A DNA stretch of 64,000 nucleotides from Pelodiscus sinensis (GCF_049634645.1 NC_134714.1:36150501-36214500); one strand, 5' to 3'. Positions 1 to 11,937 are shown, counted from the stretch's first letter. Numbers and translations are program-made. The notes: a model not told the origin generated them from the letters alone.

Positions 1-109
1 GTTTATGCAAATGAAGCCCGGGAAATTCAAATCCCAGGCTTCATTTGCATGTGCAGTATGCCTACATTACCCCGCTAGTTTGAACTAGCGGGGTAGTGTA
101 GACATACCC
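1..109. mobile_element. Right end of a Harbinger-like MITE (cut by window edge)
   Basis: The segment ends in TAGTGTAGACATACCC, the inverse of the GGGTATGTCTACACTA terminus seen on many elements here. Just inside is the palindrome around CTAGTTTGAACTAG, and before it the GCCCGGGAAATTCAAATCCC fold-back shared with the copies at 11,570-11,934 and 46,370-46,481. Only the right third is present; the left end lies outside the window. It is non-autonomous with no coding capacity. Confidence 0.75.
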
Positions 110-535
110 CCACATAAATAGTTTGACTGGGAAGGGAATTTCCAACAAGAACTCTTTCTTTTATTAACTTGCATATTATGTTTATATAGTCTTAAATTAA
201 TGTAATACTTTGCATTTATATTGTACCTTTCATTCTTAAGGTTCCAGTGTACTTTTCTTGGTTGATGAGAGCAGTGTTTTAGAATTGACACTGTTCTGAG
301 CTTCCATTATGTCTGCCTAGAATGATAAAGCACGAACTATCTCTTCCCTCCTACCAACTCTCTTTAGGAGGGATTTTTTTACCCCTTTAAGATTACTGTT
401 AAAATGTAAATGAAGTAATCTTCAGTCTCACATGGAGCTGACAACATTAGTGCTACTCATTTTTTATGTTGGGTTATTGTAGTAAATAGGATGTAAGATC
501 TCAGTGCTTTCTAATAAGACTACGTGAGGGCCTCA

Positions 536-977
536 GGGTATGTCTACACTACAGAGATTTTTGGAAAAATGGGCTTTTTTCTAAAAGAACTTCAATTACA
601 TCCACACTGCAATCGCGTTCTTCTGAAAGAAAATTGAAAGAACAGAGGGGTTTTTCCAACTTTGGTTATCCTGTTTCTATGAGGAAGAAGCCTTTTTCCA
701 AAAGAGCTCTTTCAGAAAAAGGTGTGTCTGTGTGGACAGGGAAGAGGGAGTTCTTTCGAAAGAAGAGGAAAGAAGAAAAAGCACAGGTGCCCTGGTGCCC
801 ACTCCATCCATAGTAATCACAGTTGAAATGTGAGAGAGAATCATTCAGTGTGGATGCTCTCTTTCAAAAAAGCAGATAGCTTTTGCAGTGTGGACTCTGT
901 CTTTCGGAAGAAGTTTTTCCAAAAGATCTCTTCCAGAAAAGCTTCTTCTGAAAGAAGTCTGCAGTCTAGAAATAGCC
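536..977. mobile_element. MITE with GGGTATGTC-type terminus
   Basis: The left end is GGGTATGTCTACACTACAGA. The right end, TCTAGAAATAGCC, is a decayed inverse of it. Both sides are flanked by CCTCA (531-535 and 976-980), compatible with a 3-bp TCA target duplication. The interior is rich in short inverted tracts of the type TTTTTCCAAAAGA / TCTTTCGGAAGAA. Overlapping short ORFs on both strands (845-1,157) follow from that symmetry and are not genes. Confidence 0.6.
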
Positions 978-1598
978 TCAGGTATGCTCTGGGCTGGATG
1001 CCCTAGGCCCACCTCCTCAGGGAACGAGAACAAAATGCACACATTTTGCCCAGGGACCTGCAGAGAATGTCCAGGCCCCTGTATAAAATCCAATGTAGGG
1101 GAGAGTTTGGGACATACCTGTTTAGGTCATGCTCATATAATGAAGTTTCTTTGCTGAGAACTTGTTGGATATTTTTGTAGTTCCTTAAGCCTCTACACTT
1201 TAAACAGAAGTTCTGTAGGCTGACTGGGGGCAGAAGCTACTGAAGAATGTCACACATCCATTTTACATCCAGCACAGAACAGGAATGAGTAATTGTTAGG
1301 TGAGAAGTTGACATAATGTTGCTAACAGTTTTGAGCAAGATGCAAGATGTTATACAAGACTAGTGGAAGTTTGACTAGGTGTCTTAGATAAATAGTAATG
1401 GCTTGCAGAGCTTTTCATTTCTAGGTCACTGAATTGAGTATATCATATTTTGTCAGTGCAAGTTATCACTAGGTGATGACTCTTCTGTGGGTTATGGAAA
1501 ATTGGCTGGTGGTCTGAATTCAGTTCCCAGTGCATGAGTTATTTAAAATCACCACCACAGCTGGCACTAACTGGTATGGAGGTGGATGGTCCAAATAT
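978..1598. other. Unannotated AT-rich spacer
   Basis: I see no gene, RNA or recognisable repeat here. Confidence 0.4.
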
Positions 1599-1601
1599 TT
1601 A

Positions 1602-1868
1602 GGCTATGTCTACACTAGCACTTATGTTGGTATAAATTATGTTGCTGAGGGATGTGACTAAGTCATCTCCTGAGTGACATAAGTTATATTGACCTAAGTG
1701 CTGGTATAGGGACCAGCACTATGTGAGTGGAAGAGCTGACACTTTTGGGGACTGAAGTAATCAAGTGAACAGGGAAGCTCTCTTCCGTCAGTGTAGAGTG
1801 TCAGCTACAGTGGCGCAGTTGCTTTGCTGCAGTTGTTCCACTGTAAATTCTCTAGCCTAACTATAGCC
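1602..1868. mobile_element. Harbinger-type MITE (GGCTATGTCTACACTAGCAC family)
   Basis: The 267-bp unit begins GGCTATGTCTACACTAGCAC and ends in CTATAGCC, flanked by TTA on the left and TAA on the right. Internal pairs such as GTCATCTCCTGAGTGACATA give a stem-like layout. The same family, in longer but disrupted form, is at 36,023-37,147. Confidence 0.65.
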
Positions 1869-1974
1869 TAAATGGGGATGGACAGTGAAACTGCTTTCTC
1901 AGCCCTTGAGGTAAGTCCTCTCACAGCACTGCTTTTCACAGATTTACAGAGTACAGTAGTATGAAAAACGTACA

Positions 1975-2430
1975 TAGATTCAGAGATTTTGAGTCCAGAA
2001 CAGACTTCAATTATTTCATCTTATTTGTAGTGTAGCCCACAGTCCAAAGGCTATAGAATTTCACTCAATTATCTTGTATTATGTCCAATAACTAGAGGTT
2101 AGCAAAAGCTTGTCTTCTGGAAAAGCATCCAATCTTGATATGCTGACATCAAGAGGTAGGGAATATGCCACTTTCCTTAACAGTCTGTTCCAGTAGTTAA
2201 TGAACTTCACTATTACAAATGTAAGCCTTACTTCTGATTTGAATTTCTCTGACCTTAGTTTCTAGCCATTTTTTTTTGTTATGCTTTCTCTATTATATTA
2301 AAGGGTTCTTAAATATCTGGTGTTTTCTCCCAATGAAGATACTTACATACAGTGTTCAAGTCACATAACAATGTTTGCTTTGATAAGCTAACCAGAATGA
2401 GCAATGAATCTAGCCCTGCAGTTAAGTTTG
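1975..2430 (-). mobile_element. Old CR1-like LINE fragment
   Basis: Reverse-strand CR1 3' region. Recognisable landmarks are the run around AGTCCAGAACAGACTTCAAT, the phrase TTCCAGTAGTTAATGAACTT and the GTTCAAGTCACATAACAATG block, in the same order as in the better preserved copies at 14,946 and 48,655. Heavily diverged with no usable ORF. Confidence 0.5.
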
Positions 2431-3360
2431 CCTTTTAGCAGTGTGTGTTTAACCTCTCAACTAGAAATAAAGGAATCAGGTACCTCTTACATTTGGTACT
2501 AAGCATCCCTTTCAACACACATGAAAGTCAGGAGACTTTCCACTGAATTCACTGAGAGTTGGATCTGCCCCCCAAAGTATTTAAGATTTAAACCAATGCA
2601 AATTAAAGACTGAATGAACAAATCCCAACACTGCTAAAAGTACCAACTGAAAGGTGCTTGCACTCATACCTATAGTTTACGTAATGATGGATGTGAATGT
2701 ACCGTAATAATTTCAAAACATTCTAGATATAAAAGTTACACAGCCATTCAAAATCATGTTTTCTATGATAGCATTACACTTCTGGCTGTTAATGTACATT
2801 ACTATTCTTACATTAGCAATAGAGATTTAGAGCAATGAGATGCTCTTGGTGAGAATTTAATGAATGTTAAATTTTCACTGAACTCAGGCAGTTCTTTGGT
2901 GTAGGCATTACCTTATTTTGCTACTTATTTTATCTTTTTGCTCCTGCTGTTCAAATACATATAGAAAACAAATTTATTGTCAAGACCATATATAGAAATA
3001 ATGAATTTTACATTCAAATTGGAAAATCTTAAAGGAAAGTTAGTTAAAAATATCAGCAATGTGAATATTACACAAAAATATTTTTCTAAGGGTTACCTCC
3101 TCTAAAAAGAAAATGTCATATGTTCAAAAGCTACTTTTTGTAAAAACTAATTACTTCTAAAAATCTTCTCACAGATGAAAAAACTTATTAATTGAAATTA
3201 TTTATTAAGTAATTTGGAATAAATAACTCAATGTAAACAAATTGGAAGTTGCTCATAGACAAATCTTGCACCCAAAAATGTGATATTCATTGAATGACTA
3301 AATTGCTCTTAATTTTTATCCACTGTGGTTTTTTTCTTCTCAAAATAATCAGCTGTGCAT
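2431..3360. other. AT-rich spacer without recognisable features
   Basis: Low-GC unique-looking DNA with no convincing gene, RNA or repeat boundary. Confidence 0.4.
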
Positions 3361-3362
3361 TA

Positions 3363-3697
3363 TAGGTTGCACCTCTCTAAACCAGGACTCCCTGGACCAT
3401 GGATGTTCCAGGACCAGAGAGTCCCAATGTAGGGTTGGCAGCTGGGAGCCCTAAGGGCTGGCCAGGGTAGTGGATTGTCAGCAGCAAACGCCAGTGGGGC
3501 CAGGAAGCCCAGCGTGGAGCCCTGCAGAGCTGCCCGGAGGAGCCAGTTACATGACAGGAGCCAGCCAAGAGGTCAGCAGCTGGGCCAGGGCTGGGGAACA
3601 GTGATGGGGGACAGAAATGACATCCCCTGGTCTGGCAAAATCCCTCATCCAGGACCAGTCAGGTCTCAAGGATTCCAGACCAGGGCGGTTCAACCTA
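3363..3697. mobile_element. TA-flanked inverted-repeat element
   Basis: The left terminus TAGGTTGCACCTCTCTAAAC and the right terminus GGCGGTTCAACCTA are imperfect inverses, and a TA dinucleotide lies on both sides (3,361-3,362 and 3,698-3,699). A related copy with the same ends is at 31,491-31,887, also TA-flanked. TA duplication is the habit of Tc1/mariner-type elements; that assignment is inference. The GC-rich interior yields only shadow ORFs. Confidence 0.5.
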
Positions 3698-4006
3698 TAA
3701 CTATCACTTTATGATAGAAGTAGAATTTGATAGAATTATTATGTGAATTCCATGAGACATGGACACTGTGGGTATACTGATAGGCAAATGTAGGAAAAGA
3801 ACAGCTTGCAAAGAAGGGTAACCAACCCCACAAAAACAAACAAACAAACAAAAAACCGATTCAAAATAATACTAATCTCAAATTGGGACAAAAAGCTGAC
3901 ATTTCAAATGTTTATAAAAAAATCTGTGGAGAAATGATTTGGTGTATTGAAATGTTTTTTATTTGATTGTTAATTATTTATTTTTATGTTGACCTTTTTA
4001 ACCTAT

Positions 4007-4435
4007 TTATCAGAGTTATAGAGGAAGGCAGGAAGGGACCACCAGATTATATAGCAGAGATCATTAAATATCACTTAGCCACTAACAAATAACACCAACT
4101 ATTAGACTAGAGTACGACAGCCCTCAGGAACCCCAACTATTGTGTGCCGCAAGCAGAAAAGAAGAGGGGACAAAATGTTCACCGATATTGGAGTCCTCTT
4201 CAATGGCAGGGAATTAATTTAGGGTGAGATAAGACAGATGAAGCAAATGATGTGAGCCCACCGCTGCAGAGAAAACCAAACCACCCTTACGATGCCTGTC
4301 AATCTGAACTGGTTGAAAATTCCTTCCTGCCTCTAACATGGCAATCAGGTTTTTCCTGAGCATATGAGCAAGACCCATCAATTGAGAGAGAAAATTCTTG
4401 GTAGTGTTAGAGCACCAGCACAACCAGTCCAGCAA
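4007..4435 (-). mobile_element. Ancient CR1/L3-like LINE fragment
   Basis: Contains GAAGGCAGGAAGGGACCACC near the 3' end of the element and, further in, TTGAAAATTCCTTCCTGCCT and CTGAGCATATGAGCAAGACC. These phrases are familiar from the 3' portion of L3/CR1-type LINEs in amniotes. Reverse orientation, strongly eroded. Confidence 0.5.
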
Positions 4436-4663
4436 CCCATTTTCAGACCATTCAAACTGAATTGCTTTAACAAATATGTATTTGATTTTTCATTTACAGT
4501 AAGGCTCTTTTATACTGAATAAAGATGAAATAGGCCTTAGTGAAAATAAGAATCAGATTTGCACTTCTCTGTCAGTGTACAAGGGCCTTAGTGTAAATGC
4601 AAATTATCAGGCTTTGTTTCTGCACAGCTTTTGGCTGTTTTCTTGCTTCTTTCACTTGCATGA

Positions 4664-4737
4664 AGGGCCTGATCCAATGCCCTTTGAAGGCAAAGAGGAT
4701 CATTTCATTAATTTATAAGAGTGTTGGATCAGGTCCA
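4664..4737. repeat. Short imperfect palindrome (GCCTGATCCAA / TTGGATCAGG)
   Basis: The arms GGGCCTGATCCAATGCCC and GTTGGATCAGGTCC face each other around an AAGGCAAAG core. It resembles a dispersed amniote palindromic repeat; I cannot name the family. Confidence 0.4.
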
Positions 4738-6940
4738 AAGTCTGTTCAGTTCTAGCATGCCTTTTACTTTTTTTTTAACTCCGTCTTCATGTCATGCCTG
4801 AAATGTAGGATTTCTTTGGCATTTTAGTGTGGCATTTTAATGATACTTGCACAACTGGATTAGTGTGCTCTCTCTTCCAAATGATTAATACTGAACACGT
4901 GTCAAAAACTGGCAGCAAGTCGTTCGAACATTGCTCTCTCCTTTTTCTCAGTCTGAGGCAATGTGTAAATGCTCCCTCAGAAATTACCTCCAGGCAAGAC
5001 CTCAAAGGCCAGATCTGTACAATTACAAAGAACAAATATGTTCCAAATTTCTAAAGCTTGCAATATGGAGCATAAAAAAAAAAGGACAAGGATCCTTCCT
5101 CCTTCCCTCCAACCCCCCTCCACCTCATTTCCCCCTTCTCTTCCTCCAGATGATTTCTTTGTTCTGTTCTCTATCTCATCAAGATTAAAGTGCTGATCCC
5201 CCTTTGAAAATGATGTCATTTTCTTGCCTTGGCAGGGAGCGAGTTCATTACAAAACTGAAGTGTGACTGATGGCTTTGAACAGATATGGGTGGAGAGGAA
5301 AAATGCACTCAGGGAAAGGTACGAAACTCAAAAGAGACAGGTTGACAGTTCAGCTGGCAGCAATAGACATGGAAAGAATAAGGGAAAATAGTTGTTTGGT
5401 GTAAATCTCTCTCTCTTGTATTCTCATTTACAGCCATTGAGAAGCTGCTTTTATTTCTTTGATGGTTTCATTTTGAATTGATGCTATGGATTAGAAATAA
5501 TTTTAAATATTAAATATTACCTTCGAGGTGCCTGGCACCTCCAAGTATATTATACCATGCAGATCAGTATGAATATAGGTTCTTTTCATTACTAGGTTTG
5601 GAAAATAATTTGCTGTTGAATAGGGTCACCTCTACACATTTATGATTGGGTCTTGTGGGGACTGAGGTTTGCAGGATTTGAAGAAGCAAAATCAGGTTTG
5701 AAAATTATATGTATCATAAAGTCAATTTAATCTTCGTGAAAGATGCAGCACTCATGACAGCCCTGGTGACCTAATTTTGCTTTACTCACAGGAAAAGAAA
5801 TGGGAAATAATCCTGATCTGAAGAACAACTATTAGCAGTGATAAGATGATTCCACTGCTGTTACTTCCAGCCCTGGGTCTCTTTGGGGGCAATTATGACA
5901 TCTGATTTTATGACATGGATCTGGTGCTTAATTTGTACCAGGGCTAAGTTTGGTAATTAATAGCGGGGCTTCCGGGCTTGCTGCATGACTTATGAAAGTA
6001 GAAAAATTCCTTGAAGCCTAATGCCCAGTTGTTTGAGCCCTTTTCATTACAAAGAACTGTGATGAGGATAATCAGTTCATTTCATAGGGGCCCTCAAACA
6101 ACCATTACGTATTAGAATCTATGAAAGCCAAATTCTGATCCCTGCATTCATGTTAAGTGACGCTCACCCATGTTTGGAAGGACAGGACAAAACTTGACTC
6201 TAAGCTGTATTTTGAAGTTTTGAATGATTCATTAGTCTATTCCGGACTTCTCACCAGGGGTGAGTTTTGTCCACTGAATAGCACATTAATCAATTAGCTT
6301 CAACAGGATTTAATATTCTGAAAAAGATCCTGCACCTTGTACAATGCTTAGTACCTTGGACTTTAAGCACGATCGCAATAGATCTAGTTCCTGATTTTGA
6401 GGGTCCCTTAAGCACATAAGCTTCAGGGAAATTTAAGTTTCTATTTAATTTTAAACGTGTTTTAAGTGCTTTCCTGAAAACAGATGGTTTCCTAACTGGG
6501 GTCATAATAAAGAATAATACATAATTTGTTTGAAAATACGAACTATTCAATGGGGTTTTTCCCACTTATTCACTGAGCTTCACTGGAATGGCAGAAGTTA
6601 TAGTCCAGCTCCCTGCCAGAGTGAATGGGACTTCTTTTCTTTAACTATTCTCTAGCCTAATAGAGTTGGCTGCTAGGAAGTTTGTTCCTGATATTCTTTT
6701 TGCTTCCCTTAGTCATATCCTTTTAATTATATCCATTTACTACACTAGGGCCCAGACCCTGCACAGGCTTAACTTCATATACCTGAGTTTATATATGAAG
6801 TGCTATATAATAATTAAGTAATAGTATTAGTTTTCTTTCCTCTTTGCCTAAACTTTTGTATAACATTATTGTGTATTTGTAAACAACTGCCACATTACAC
6901 CCCAGAGCTGGCTGCATTATCACTTGGGGGTAACTTGAAT
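4738..6940. other. Spacer without recognisable genes
   Basis: Mixed AT-rich DNA. A CT-rich tract at about 5,093-5,150 produces short overlapping ORFs on both strands that look like composition artefacts. No exon, RNA gene or clear repeat boundary was found. Confidence 0.4.
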
Positions 6941-6944
6941 CATA

Positions 6945-7180
6945 GAGACAGTGCAGCCTAGTGGACAGAGCACTGTACCAGAATTCAAGAGTCATGGATT
7001 CTATGCTCAGTTGTGCTGTCAACCTGTTGAATGAACTTTGCCATGTCTCTTCCCTGTTCTCTGTCTCAACTTACCCAAATGTCAAATTAGGATAATGATA
7101 CTAGACTGCTTTGTAAAGTACTTTGAGATCTATTGACAAAAGCATGATATAAGAGCTAGGTAATATTTATTTGTATTTAA
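6945..7180 (+). mobile_element. MIR-like SINE
   Basis: In order, there is a tRNA-like head (GCAGCCTAGTGGACAGAGCA), a CORE-like stretch, CTGTCTCAACTTACCCAAAT, TTAGGATAATGATACTAGAC and GTACTTTGAGATC. This follows the layout of tRNA-derived MIR elements on the forward strand. Eroded but collinear. Confidence 0.65.
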
Positions 7181-8790
7181 AATGCTTTGAGATCCTCCAG
7201 AGTCAACAGGCACTATTTACAAATGTAACACATGTGATGTTATGTTTTGTACACACGTGCAGACACATAGACACACGAGAGTGAGTGAGAGATTTGAAAG
7301 TTAACATCTTTGGAGAGCAATCTCACACTACTCCTTGGCATTTGCACACATGTGCGGAGGAATATTTACAGCAGTCAAAATTCTCAGATCTAATTTACAC
7401 TCCATATGAAAACAACAAACAAATTAGCAGATAGGAAATTCTTACCCTGCTGTCGTGTGAAAGCATCACTAACACATCTTCAATTAGATCCTTTGCCCAG
7501 AGGCAACAAAACAGTTTCTGCAGAACTATCTGTCAAGTTTAAATACTAATCAAAATAGTATTTGGCTTTTGAATATGCATCAATTAGCTCCTTTCTAAAA
7601 TCTTTAAATTTACTACAGTTGTGGAATGACACTTACAATGATACATTTAGTGCAACATGCAAAAACATGCACTGATGAAATATTTTCACAAGACCACTCT
7701 TGATTCTGATTTGTAAAGGTGTCTCTGGTCCACCAAGCTAAATTTGACTTGCCAGTTTGATTTTATTTCTGAAGAAGGTAACTTGTTTGAAGCCTAACCA
7801 CCTCTGAATTGTAGGAGTGACACACTTCTCACAAAATGGCCAATTTAATATTAGCAGTGCAGTGTGACCTCTTTATGCACCTTAAGAAATACTTCCCCCC
7901 TTTTTCATTTCTCCCCAGGTCCAAATTTTAATGTCCATTTACAGAAATAAATGATATATATTGGGGTTTTTTAAGTTCTTAAAAGCTCTCTCTTTCCCCT
8001 CTCCCCTTTGGAGGGAAAAAGCCTGTCAGTTGCAAAAGGAAGCAGACTCATTCAGATAGTGATTGATTTTATTCCAGGTGCAGTCCACCTGAATCTTTCC
8101 AACTAGTAGAATGAAACATGCCATATTGCCATTGCTTCAGGCAAATGCAAGTTAAAGAAGTTTTTTTTCTTTGCTATTTTTATTTTTGACCCCCATTGAT
8201 GCTTGCAAAATATTCAAGACTTGCTTACTGTTAAATGAATAATAAAGAGCAAAGGAAGTAAGCTCCCAAATATCAACAAACACCTTTGTGCAGGTTCTTA
8301 CTGTGAGAATGTTAATTGTTGGAGGGCACTCACCTTTCATTGAAGAGTGTGAATATGTCCTTTTCTGAAACTGACAAGTCAAAGTGACTAAAGCACAAAC
8401 TGATTCTTTGGTAAACAAAATATTGATGCTGCAACATCCAAATAGCTGAAATTACAACTGTCCCCAATGGAACCTATTAGTCCAGCATTAAGAAACCTTC
8501 AGTCCTTTATTTTAAACTGTAAAATATTAAAAAGTTAGGTTGCCATCTATATGTTATTCACAATGCCCCCTCTTCTGTTTTTATTCCAAAAATGCACTCC
8601 CCAATTCTGCAATCCTAAATCAGGCAAAGGACATCGGGATCAGAGTTTGTCCTCTTTATGCAGGACTTAGTCAAATCTTCAGAGATCCCTGGATAACAAC
8701 ATCCCAGCTTGGACTGAGATATAACTCTTGCAGTTAATGTGTGGGGAATAGGCTGTGAGTGCAACTGTTTGTCAAAAAGAGTGAGGTCTG
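7181..8790. other. Spacer without recognisable genes
   Basis: AT-rich DNA including a short CA/GA-rich stretch around 7,250-7,290. The open frame on the reverse strand at 8,152-8,418 shows no family I recognise and no splice or codon support. Confidence 0.4.
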
Positions 8791-8791
8791 A

Positions 8792-9060
8792 AGAACATAA
8801 GAACGGATATACTCATTGAAACCAAAGGCCCATCTAGTTCACTATCATGTCTTCTGACAGAAACCAGTACCAGATGCCTCAGAGAGAGTGAACAGAATAG
8901 GTACTATCAAGTGATCCCTCTCCTGTCACCCATTTCCAGCCCCTGACAAACAGACACTAGGGACACCATTCCTACCCATTCTGGCTAATAACTATTGATG
9001 GACCTAACCTCCATGGATTTATCTAGTTCTTTTTTGAACCCTGAAAGACCTGGTCCAGTA
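8792..9060 (-). mobile_element. CR1 LINE 3' fragment
   Basis: Starts with GAAGAACATAAGAACGGATA and continues through AACCAAAGGCCCATCTAGTT, AGTGATCCCTCTCCTGTCAC and CTGGCTAATAACTATTGATG. This is the same order as the CR1 segments inside the elements at 10,468 and 49,988, but from a different subfamily. Reverse orientation; only the 3' few hundred bases are present. Confidence 0.7.
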
Positions 9061-9809
9061 GCTGATATCTCTGATATTTCTCTGGTCCAATGTTGCAAAG
9101 TCCTTATTCAGGCAAAACCTCCACATTCCAGTCAATCACTGGCTTAATATTTAAAACAATATTAAGCCTTAGTACATGGATAACATTTATCTGGTCAGAC
9201 TCTGTACAAATCAGTAAGTAGCATGAATACAGCACCCTTCATGAGTCAGGCAGCCTTTTGCACAGAAGCCAATCAAGTGTTTTATCTAATCAGACTGTAA
9301 ATAGCTCTAGCTGTTTTCATCTCTACTGCTTGCGGTCACTAAGGTTTATGGTCCAGATTCTGCATACCCTTCTATTTCTAAGATTCCCACCAAGGTCAAT
9401 CTCACAGAAGTCAATAGATGCAGGGGATGTTTTAGTGAGACAAGATTGAAAATAAGGTTGGTGTTGGTATTGCTGCATGTTATGTCTTCAGATTGGAACT
9501 GAGTATTCTCTAAATGGTGACTGTAAAATAGAGTGAATCATTCATCTCCATTTTTGAGCAGTTATGGATTGTGTACACCTCAGAAATGTCTTCACAGAAT
9601 CTCTTCAAGGAGTTACCTTTGTTCTACTGTTTTTTATATGGAAAGAAGGGAACAGAATGAGTGTAATTCTTTGGATCATGATTAATTGAAGGGACAAAAT
9701 GTGGTTAAATGTTAGATTCCAAAAAAAGAATCCACCTGATGCAGTGCAAATGAAGAGAATAGCTTCCAAAAACAAATGCACACACACAGCTTTTTTGGGT
9801 TTCCTTCTC
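9061..9809. other. Spacer without recognisable genes
   Basis: A partial palindromic repeat may lie around 9,345-9,430. Nothing else can be supported. Confidence 0.35.
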
Positions 9810-10239
9810 TTAGGGTATGTCTACAATACAGAGTTAGTTCGAACTAACGGATGTTAGTTCGAACTAAGTTTAATAGGCGCTACACTAGCGCTCCACTAGT
9901 TCGAACTTAATTCGAATTAGCGGAGCGCTTAGTTCAAACTAGGAAAGCCTCATTTTACGAGGATTAAGCCTAGTTCGAACTAGCTAGTTTGAATTAAGGG
10001 GTGTGTAGCCCCTTAATTCGAACTAGTGGGAGGCTTTCCCTCCCCAGCTTTCCCTGGTGGCCACTCTGGCCAACACCAGGGAAACTAGTCTGCCCCCCTC
10101 CCGGACCCAGACCCCTTAAAGGGGCACGGTCTGGCTACAGTGCCCGTGCCAGGTGCAAGCCTGCCAGCACCCAGCCAGCAGACCCTGCACCTGGCACGGC
10201 TCGAGCCAGCCACTCGATGCCCCCCCAGCCCTCCCCCTC

Positions 10240-10430
10240 TTCCCGGGACCTGGCTGGCGGCTCCCGGGAGCTTGCCCGAGACCGCAAGAGGCGGGCACCC
10301 ACCTGGGCTAGTGCAGACATCATGGACCTCGTCCACGATCTCCGCACTAGGCACAGGAAAGTGGCAGTCTAGGGCAGGAGAGCTGCCAGCCTGGCCACTC
10401 AGGAGCAGGTGTGCATGAAAATCAAGGGGG
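10240..10430 (+). pseudogene. Relic of the transposon's Myb/SANT-like (trihelix) gene
   Basis: The forward translation around the phrase VHDLRTRHRKVAV matches VHDLRTSHRNAAV of the reverse-strand trihelix gene at 45,223-46,275. Alignment continues past a stop codon into AASLATQEQV and KIKGV, which correspond to the MVASLAARG and REQVRCKIKDLR segments there. The tyrosine codon after the AAV motif has become TAG, and the downstream part is lost where CR1 sequence begins. The copy at 49,770-49,960 carries the same stop, so the break happened before the two elements separated. Confidence 0.6.
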
Positions 10431-10467
10431 TCCACTGAGACCCCCGACCCTGAGCCCTGAGCTTACA

Positions 10468-11020
10468 ATGGCCGTCCTGGGTCAGACCAAAGGTCCATCT
10501 AGCCCAGTAGCCGGTCTGCCGACAGCAGCCAACCCTAGGAACCCTGGAGGGGATGGACCGAAGACAGTGACCAAGCCATTTGTCTCATGCCATCCCTCTC
10601 CAGCCTTCCACAAACCTTGGGAGAGACACCACTCCTAACCCCTGGCTAATAGCACTCCATGGACCCAACCTCCATCACTTGATCTCACGTCCCTTTAAAC
10701 TCTGTTCTAGTTGTAGCCTTCACAGCCTCCTGCAGCAAGGAGTTCCACAGGTTGACTCTTTACTTTGTGAAGAACAACTTTCTGTTACTAGTTTGAAGCC
10801 TGCTACCCATTCCTTTCCTTTGGTGTCCTCTAGTCCTTCTTTATGGGAACTAATGAAGAACTTTTCTGTATGCACCCTCTCCACCCAACTCCTGCTTTTA
10901 GAGACCTCTATCCTGTCCCCCCACCGTCTCCTCTTTTCTAAGCTGAAAAGTCCCAGTCTCTTTAGCCTCTCTTCATATGGGACCTGTTCCCAACCCCTGA
11001 TCATTGTAGTTGCCCTCCCC
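10468..11020 (-). mobile_element. CR1 LINE 3' fragment captured inside the Harbinger element
   Basis: Reverse-strand CR1. The 3' end starts at ATGGCCGTCCTGGGTCAGAC, and the reverse translation includes the typical CR1 reverse-transcriptase tail YEERLKRLGLFSLEKRRRWG. The same fragment sits at the same relative place in the 49-kb element, so it entered an ancestral transposon and was then copied with it. The long forward ORF covering 10,580-11,104 is an antisense shadow. Confidence 0.75.
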
Positions 11021-11569
11021 TCTCCCACCCTCTCTCTTCCCCCTCCCACCTGCTTTTCCCAGTCTCCCCCAGTTTTGTTCAATAAAGACAGATTCCATTT
11101 TTGAACACAATTGTCCTTTATTTTGTACATCAAGAAAAGGGGCTAGGGAAGGGTAAGTGGAAGGAGGTGAGGGAGGAATGGGGTACGAGCCCAATTAGCA
11201 AAACGCTAATTCGAACTAGTTTTTAGTTCTAGACGCGTTAGTTCGAATTAGCTTAGTTCGAATTAACGAATTCGAACTAAGTTAGTTCGAATTAGCGCTG
11301 TAGTGTAGACGTACCCTTAGATTGTACAGAACAGATAAGAGGCATTCATAGTCACAGAGAGATCAATATTCTTTGGATTATATCTTCTCTTTAAAGATGC
11401 ACTGATGGCATTTAATACATCAGCATATTCAGTGTTCACTGTCTCCATTTGTTAGACTGAGATTTGAAAATGTCATAATAATTTCCATTTAGTATACCTA
11501 TTTCTCATATTATTGTCATTACTTGTGGGAAATCATTAGTACCACAGAAAGTGGCCTCTGGAGAACTCA

Positions 11570-11934
11570 GGGTATGTCTACACTACCCTCCTTGTTCGAA
11601 CTAGGAGGGTAATGTAGGCATACCGCACTTGCAAATGAAGCCCGGGATTTGAATTTCCCGGGCTTCATTTGCATAAGCCGGGAGCCACCATTTTTAAAAC
11701 CCCGAGGAACGAGGTGTACCAGTAGTTTGGAATAGAAATCCTAGTCCGAACTACCTAGTTCAAGCCCCGTGTAGCCGCGCTGCACGGGGTTCGAACCAGC
11801 GGGGTTTTAAAAATGGCGGCTCCCCGCTTATGCAAATGAAGCCCGGGAAATTCAAATCCCGGGCTTCATTTGCAAGTGCGGTATGCCTACATTACCCCAC
11901 TAGTTCGAACAAGCGGGGTAGTGTAGACATACCC
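11570..11934. mobile_element. Palindromic Harbinger-like MITE (family B), TCA duplication
   Basis: The 365-bp element runs from GGGTATGTCTACACTACC to GTAGTGTAGACATACCC with TCA on both sides (11,567-11,569 and 11,935-11,937). It is nearly symmetrical: each half has an AGTTCGAACTAG-type stem, a GCCCGGGATTTGAATTTCCC fold-back, ATTTGCAT/ATGCAAAT octamer-like sites and AAATGGCGGC or its inverse. No coding capacity. Its right third matches the right end of the coding element at 46,370-46,481. Confidence 0.85.
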
Positions 11935-11937
11935 TCA

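Larger units (their letters stand above)
9813..11316 (+). mobile_element. Internally deleted Harbinger-type transposon (family A), 1.5 kb
   Basis: Perfect TTA target duplications flank the element (9,810-9,812 and 11,317-11,319). Termini are GGGTATGTCTACAATACAGA and the inverse TAGTGTAGACGTACCC, with many AGTTCGAACT / AATTCGAA subterminal repeats that could be transposase binding sites. In order inside are a decayed trihelix-gene relic (forward), a reverse-oriented CR1 fragment, AATAAA near 11,080 and an opposed TTTATTTT, matching the converging 3' ends of the coding element at 43,099. The transposase gene is missing. Subterminal sequence at the right end matches the inverse of the left end at 43,099. 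Non-autonomous. Confidence 0.85.

Noticed and set aside
10580..11104. 174-codon forward ORF (and its twin at 50,107-50,607)
   Set aside because: It is the complement of a CR1 reverse-transcriptase tail, whose reverse translation shows the CR1 signature.
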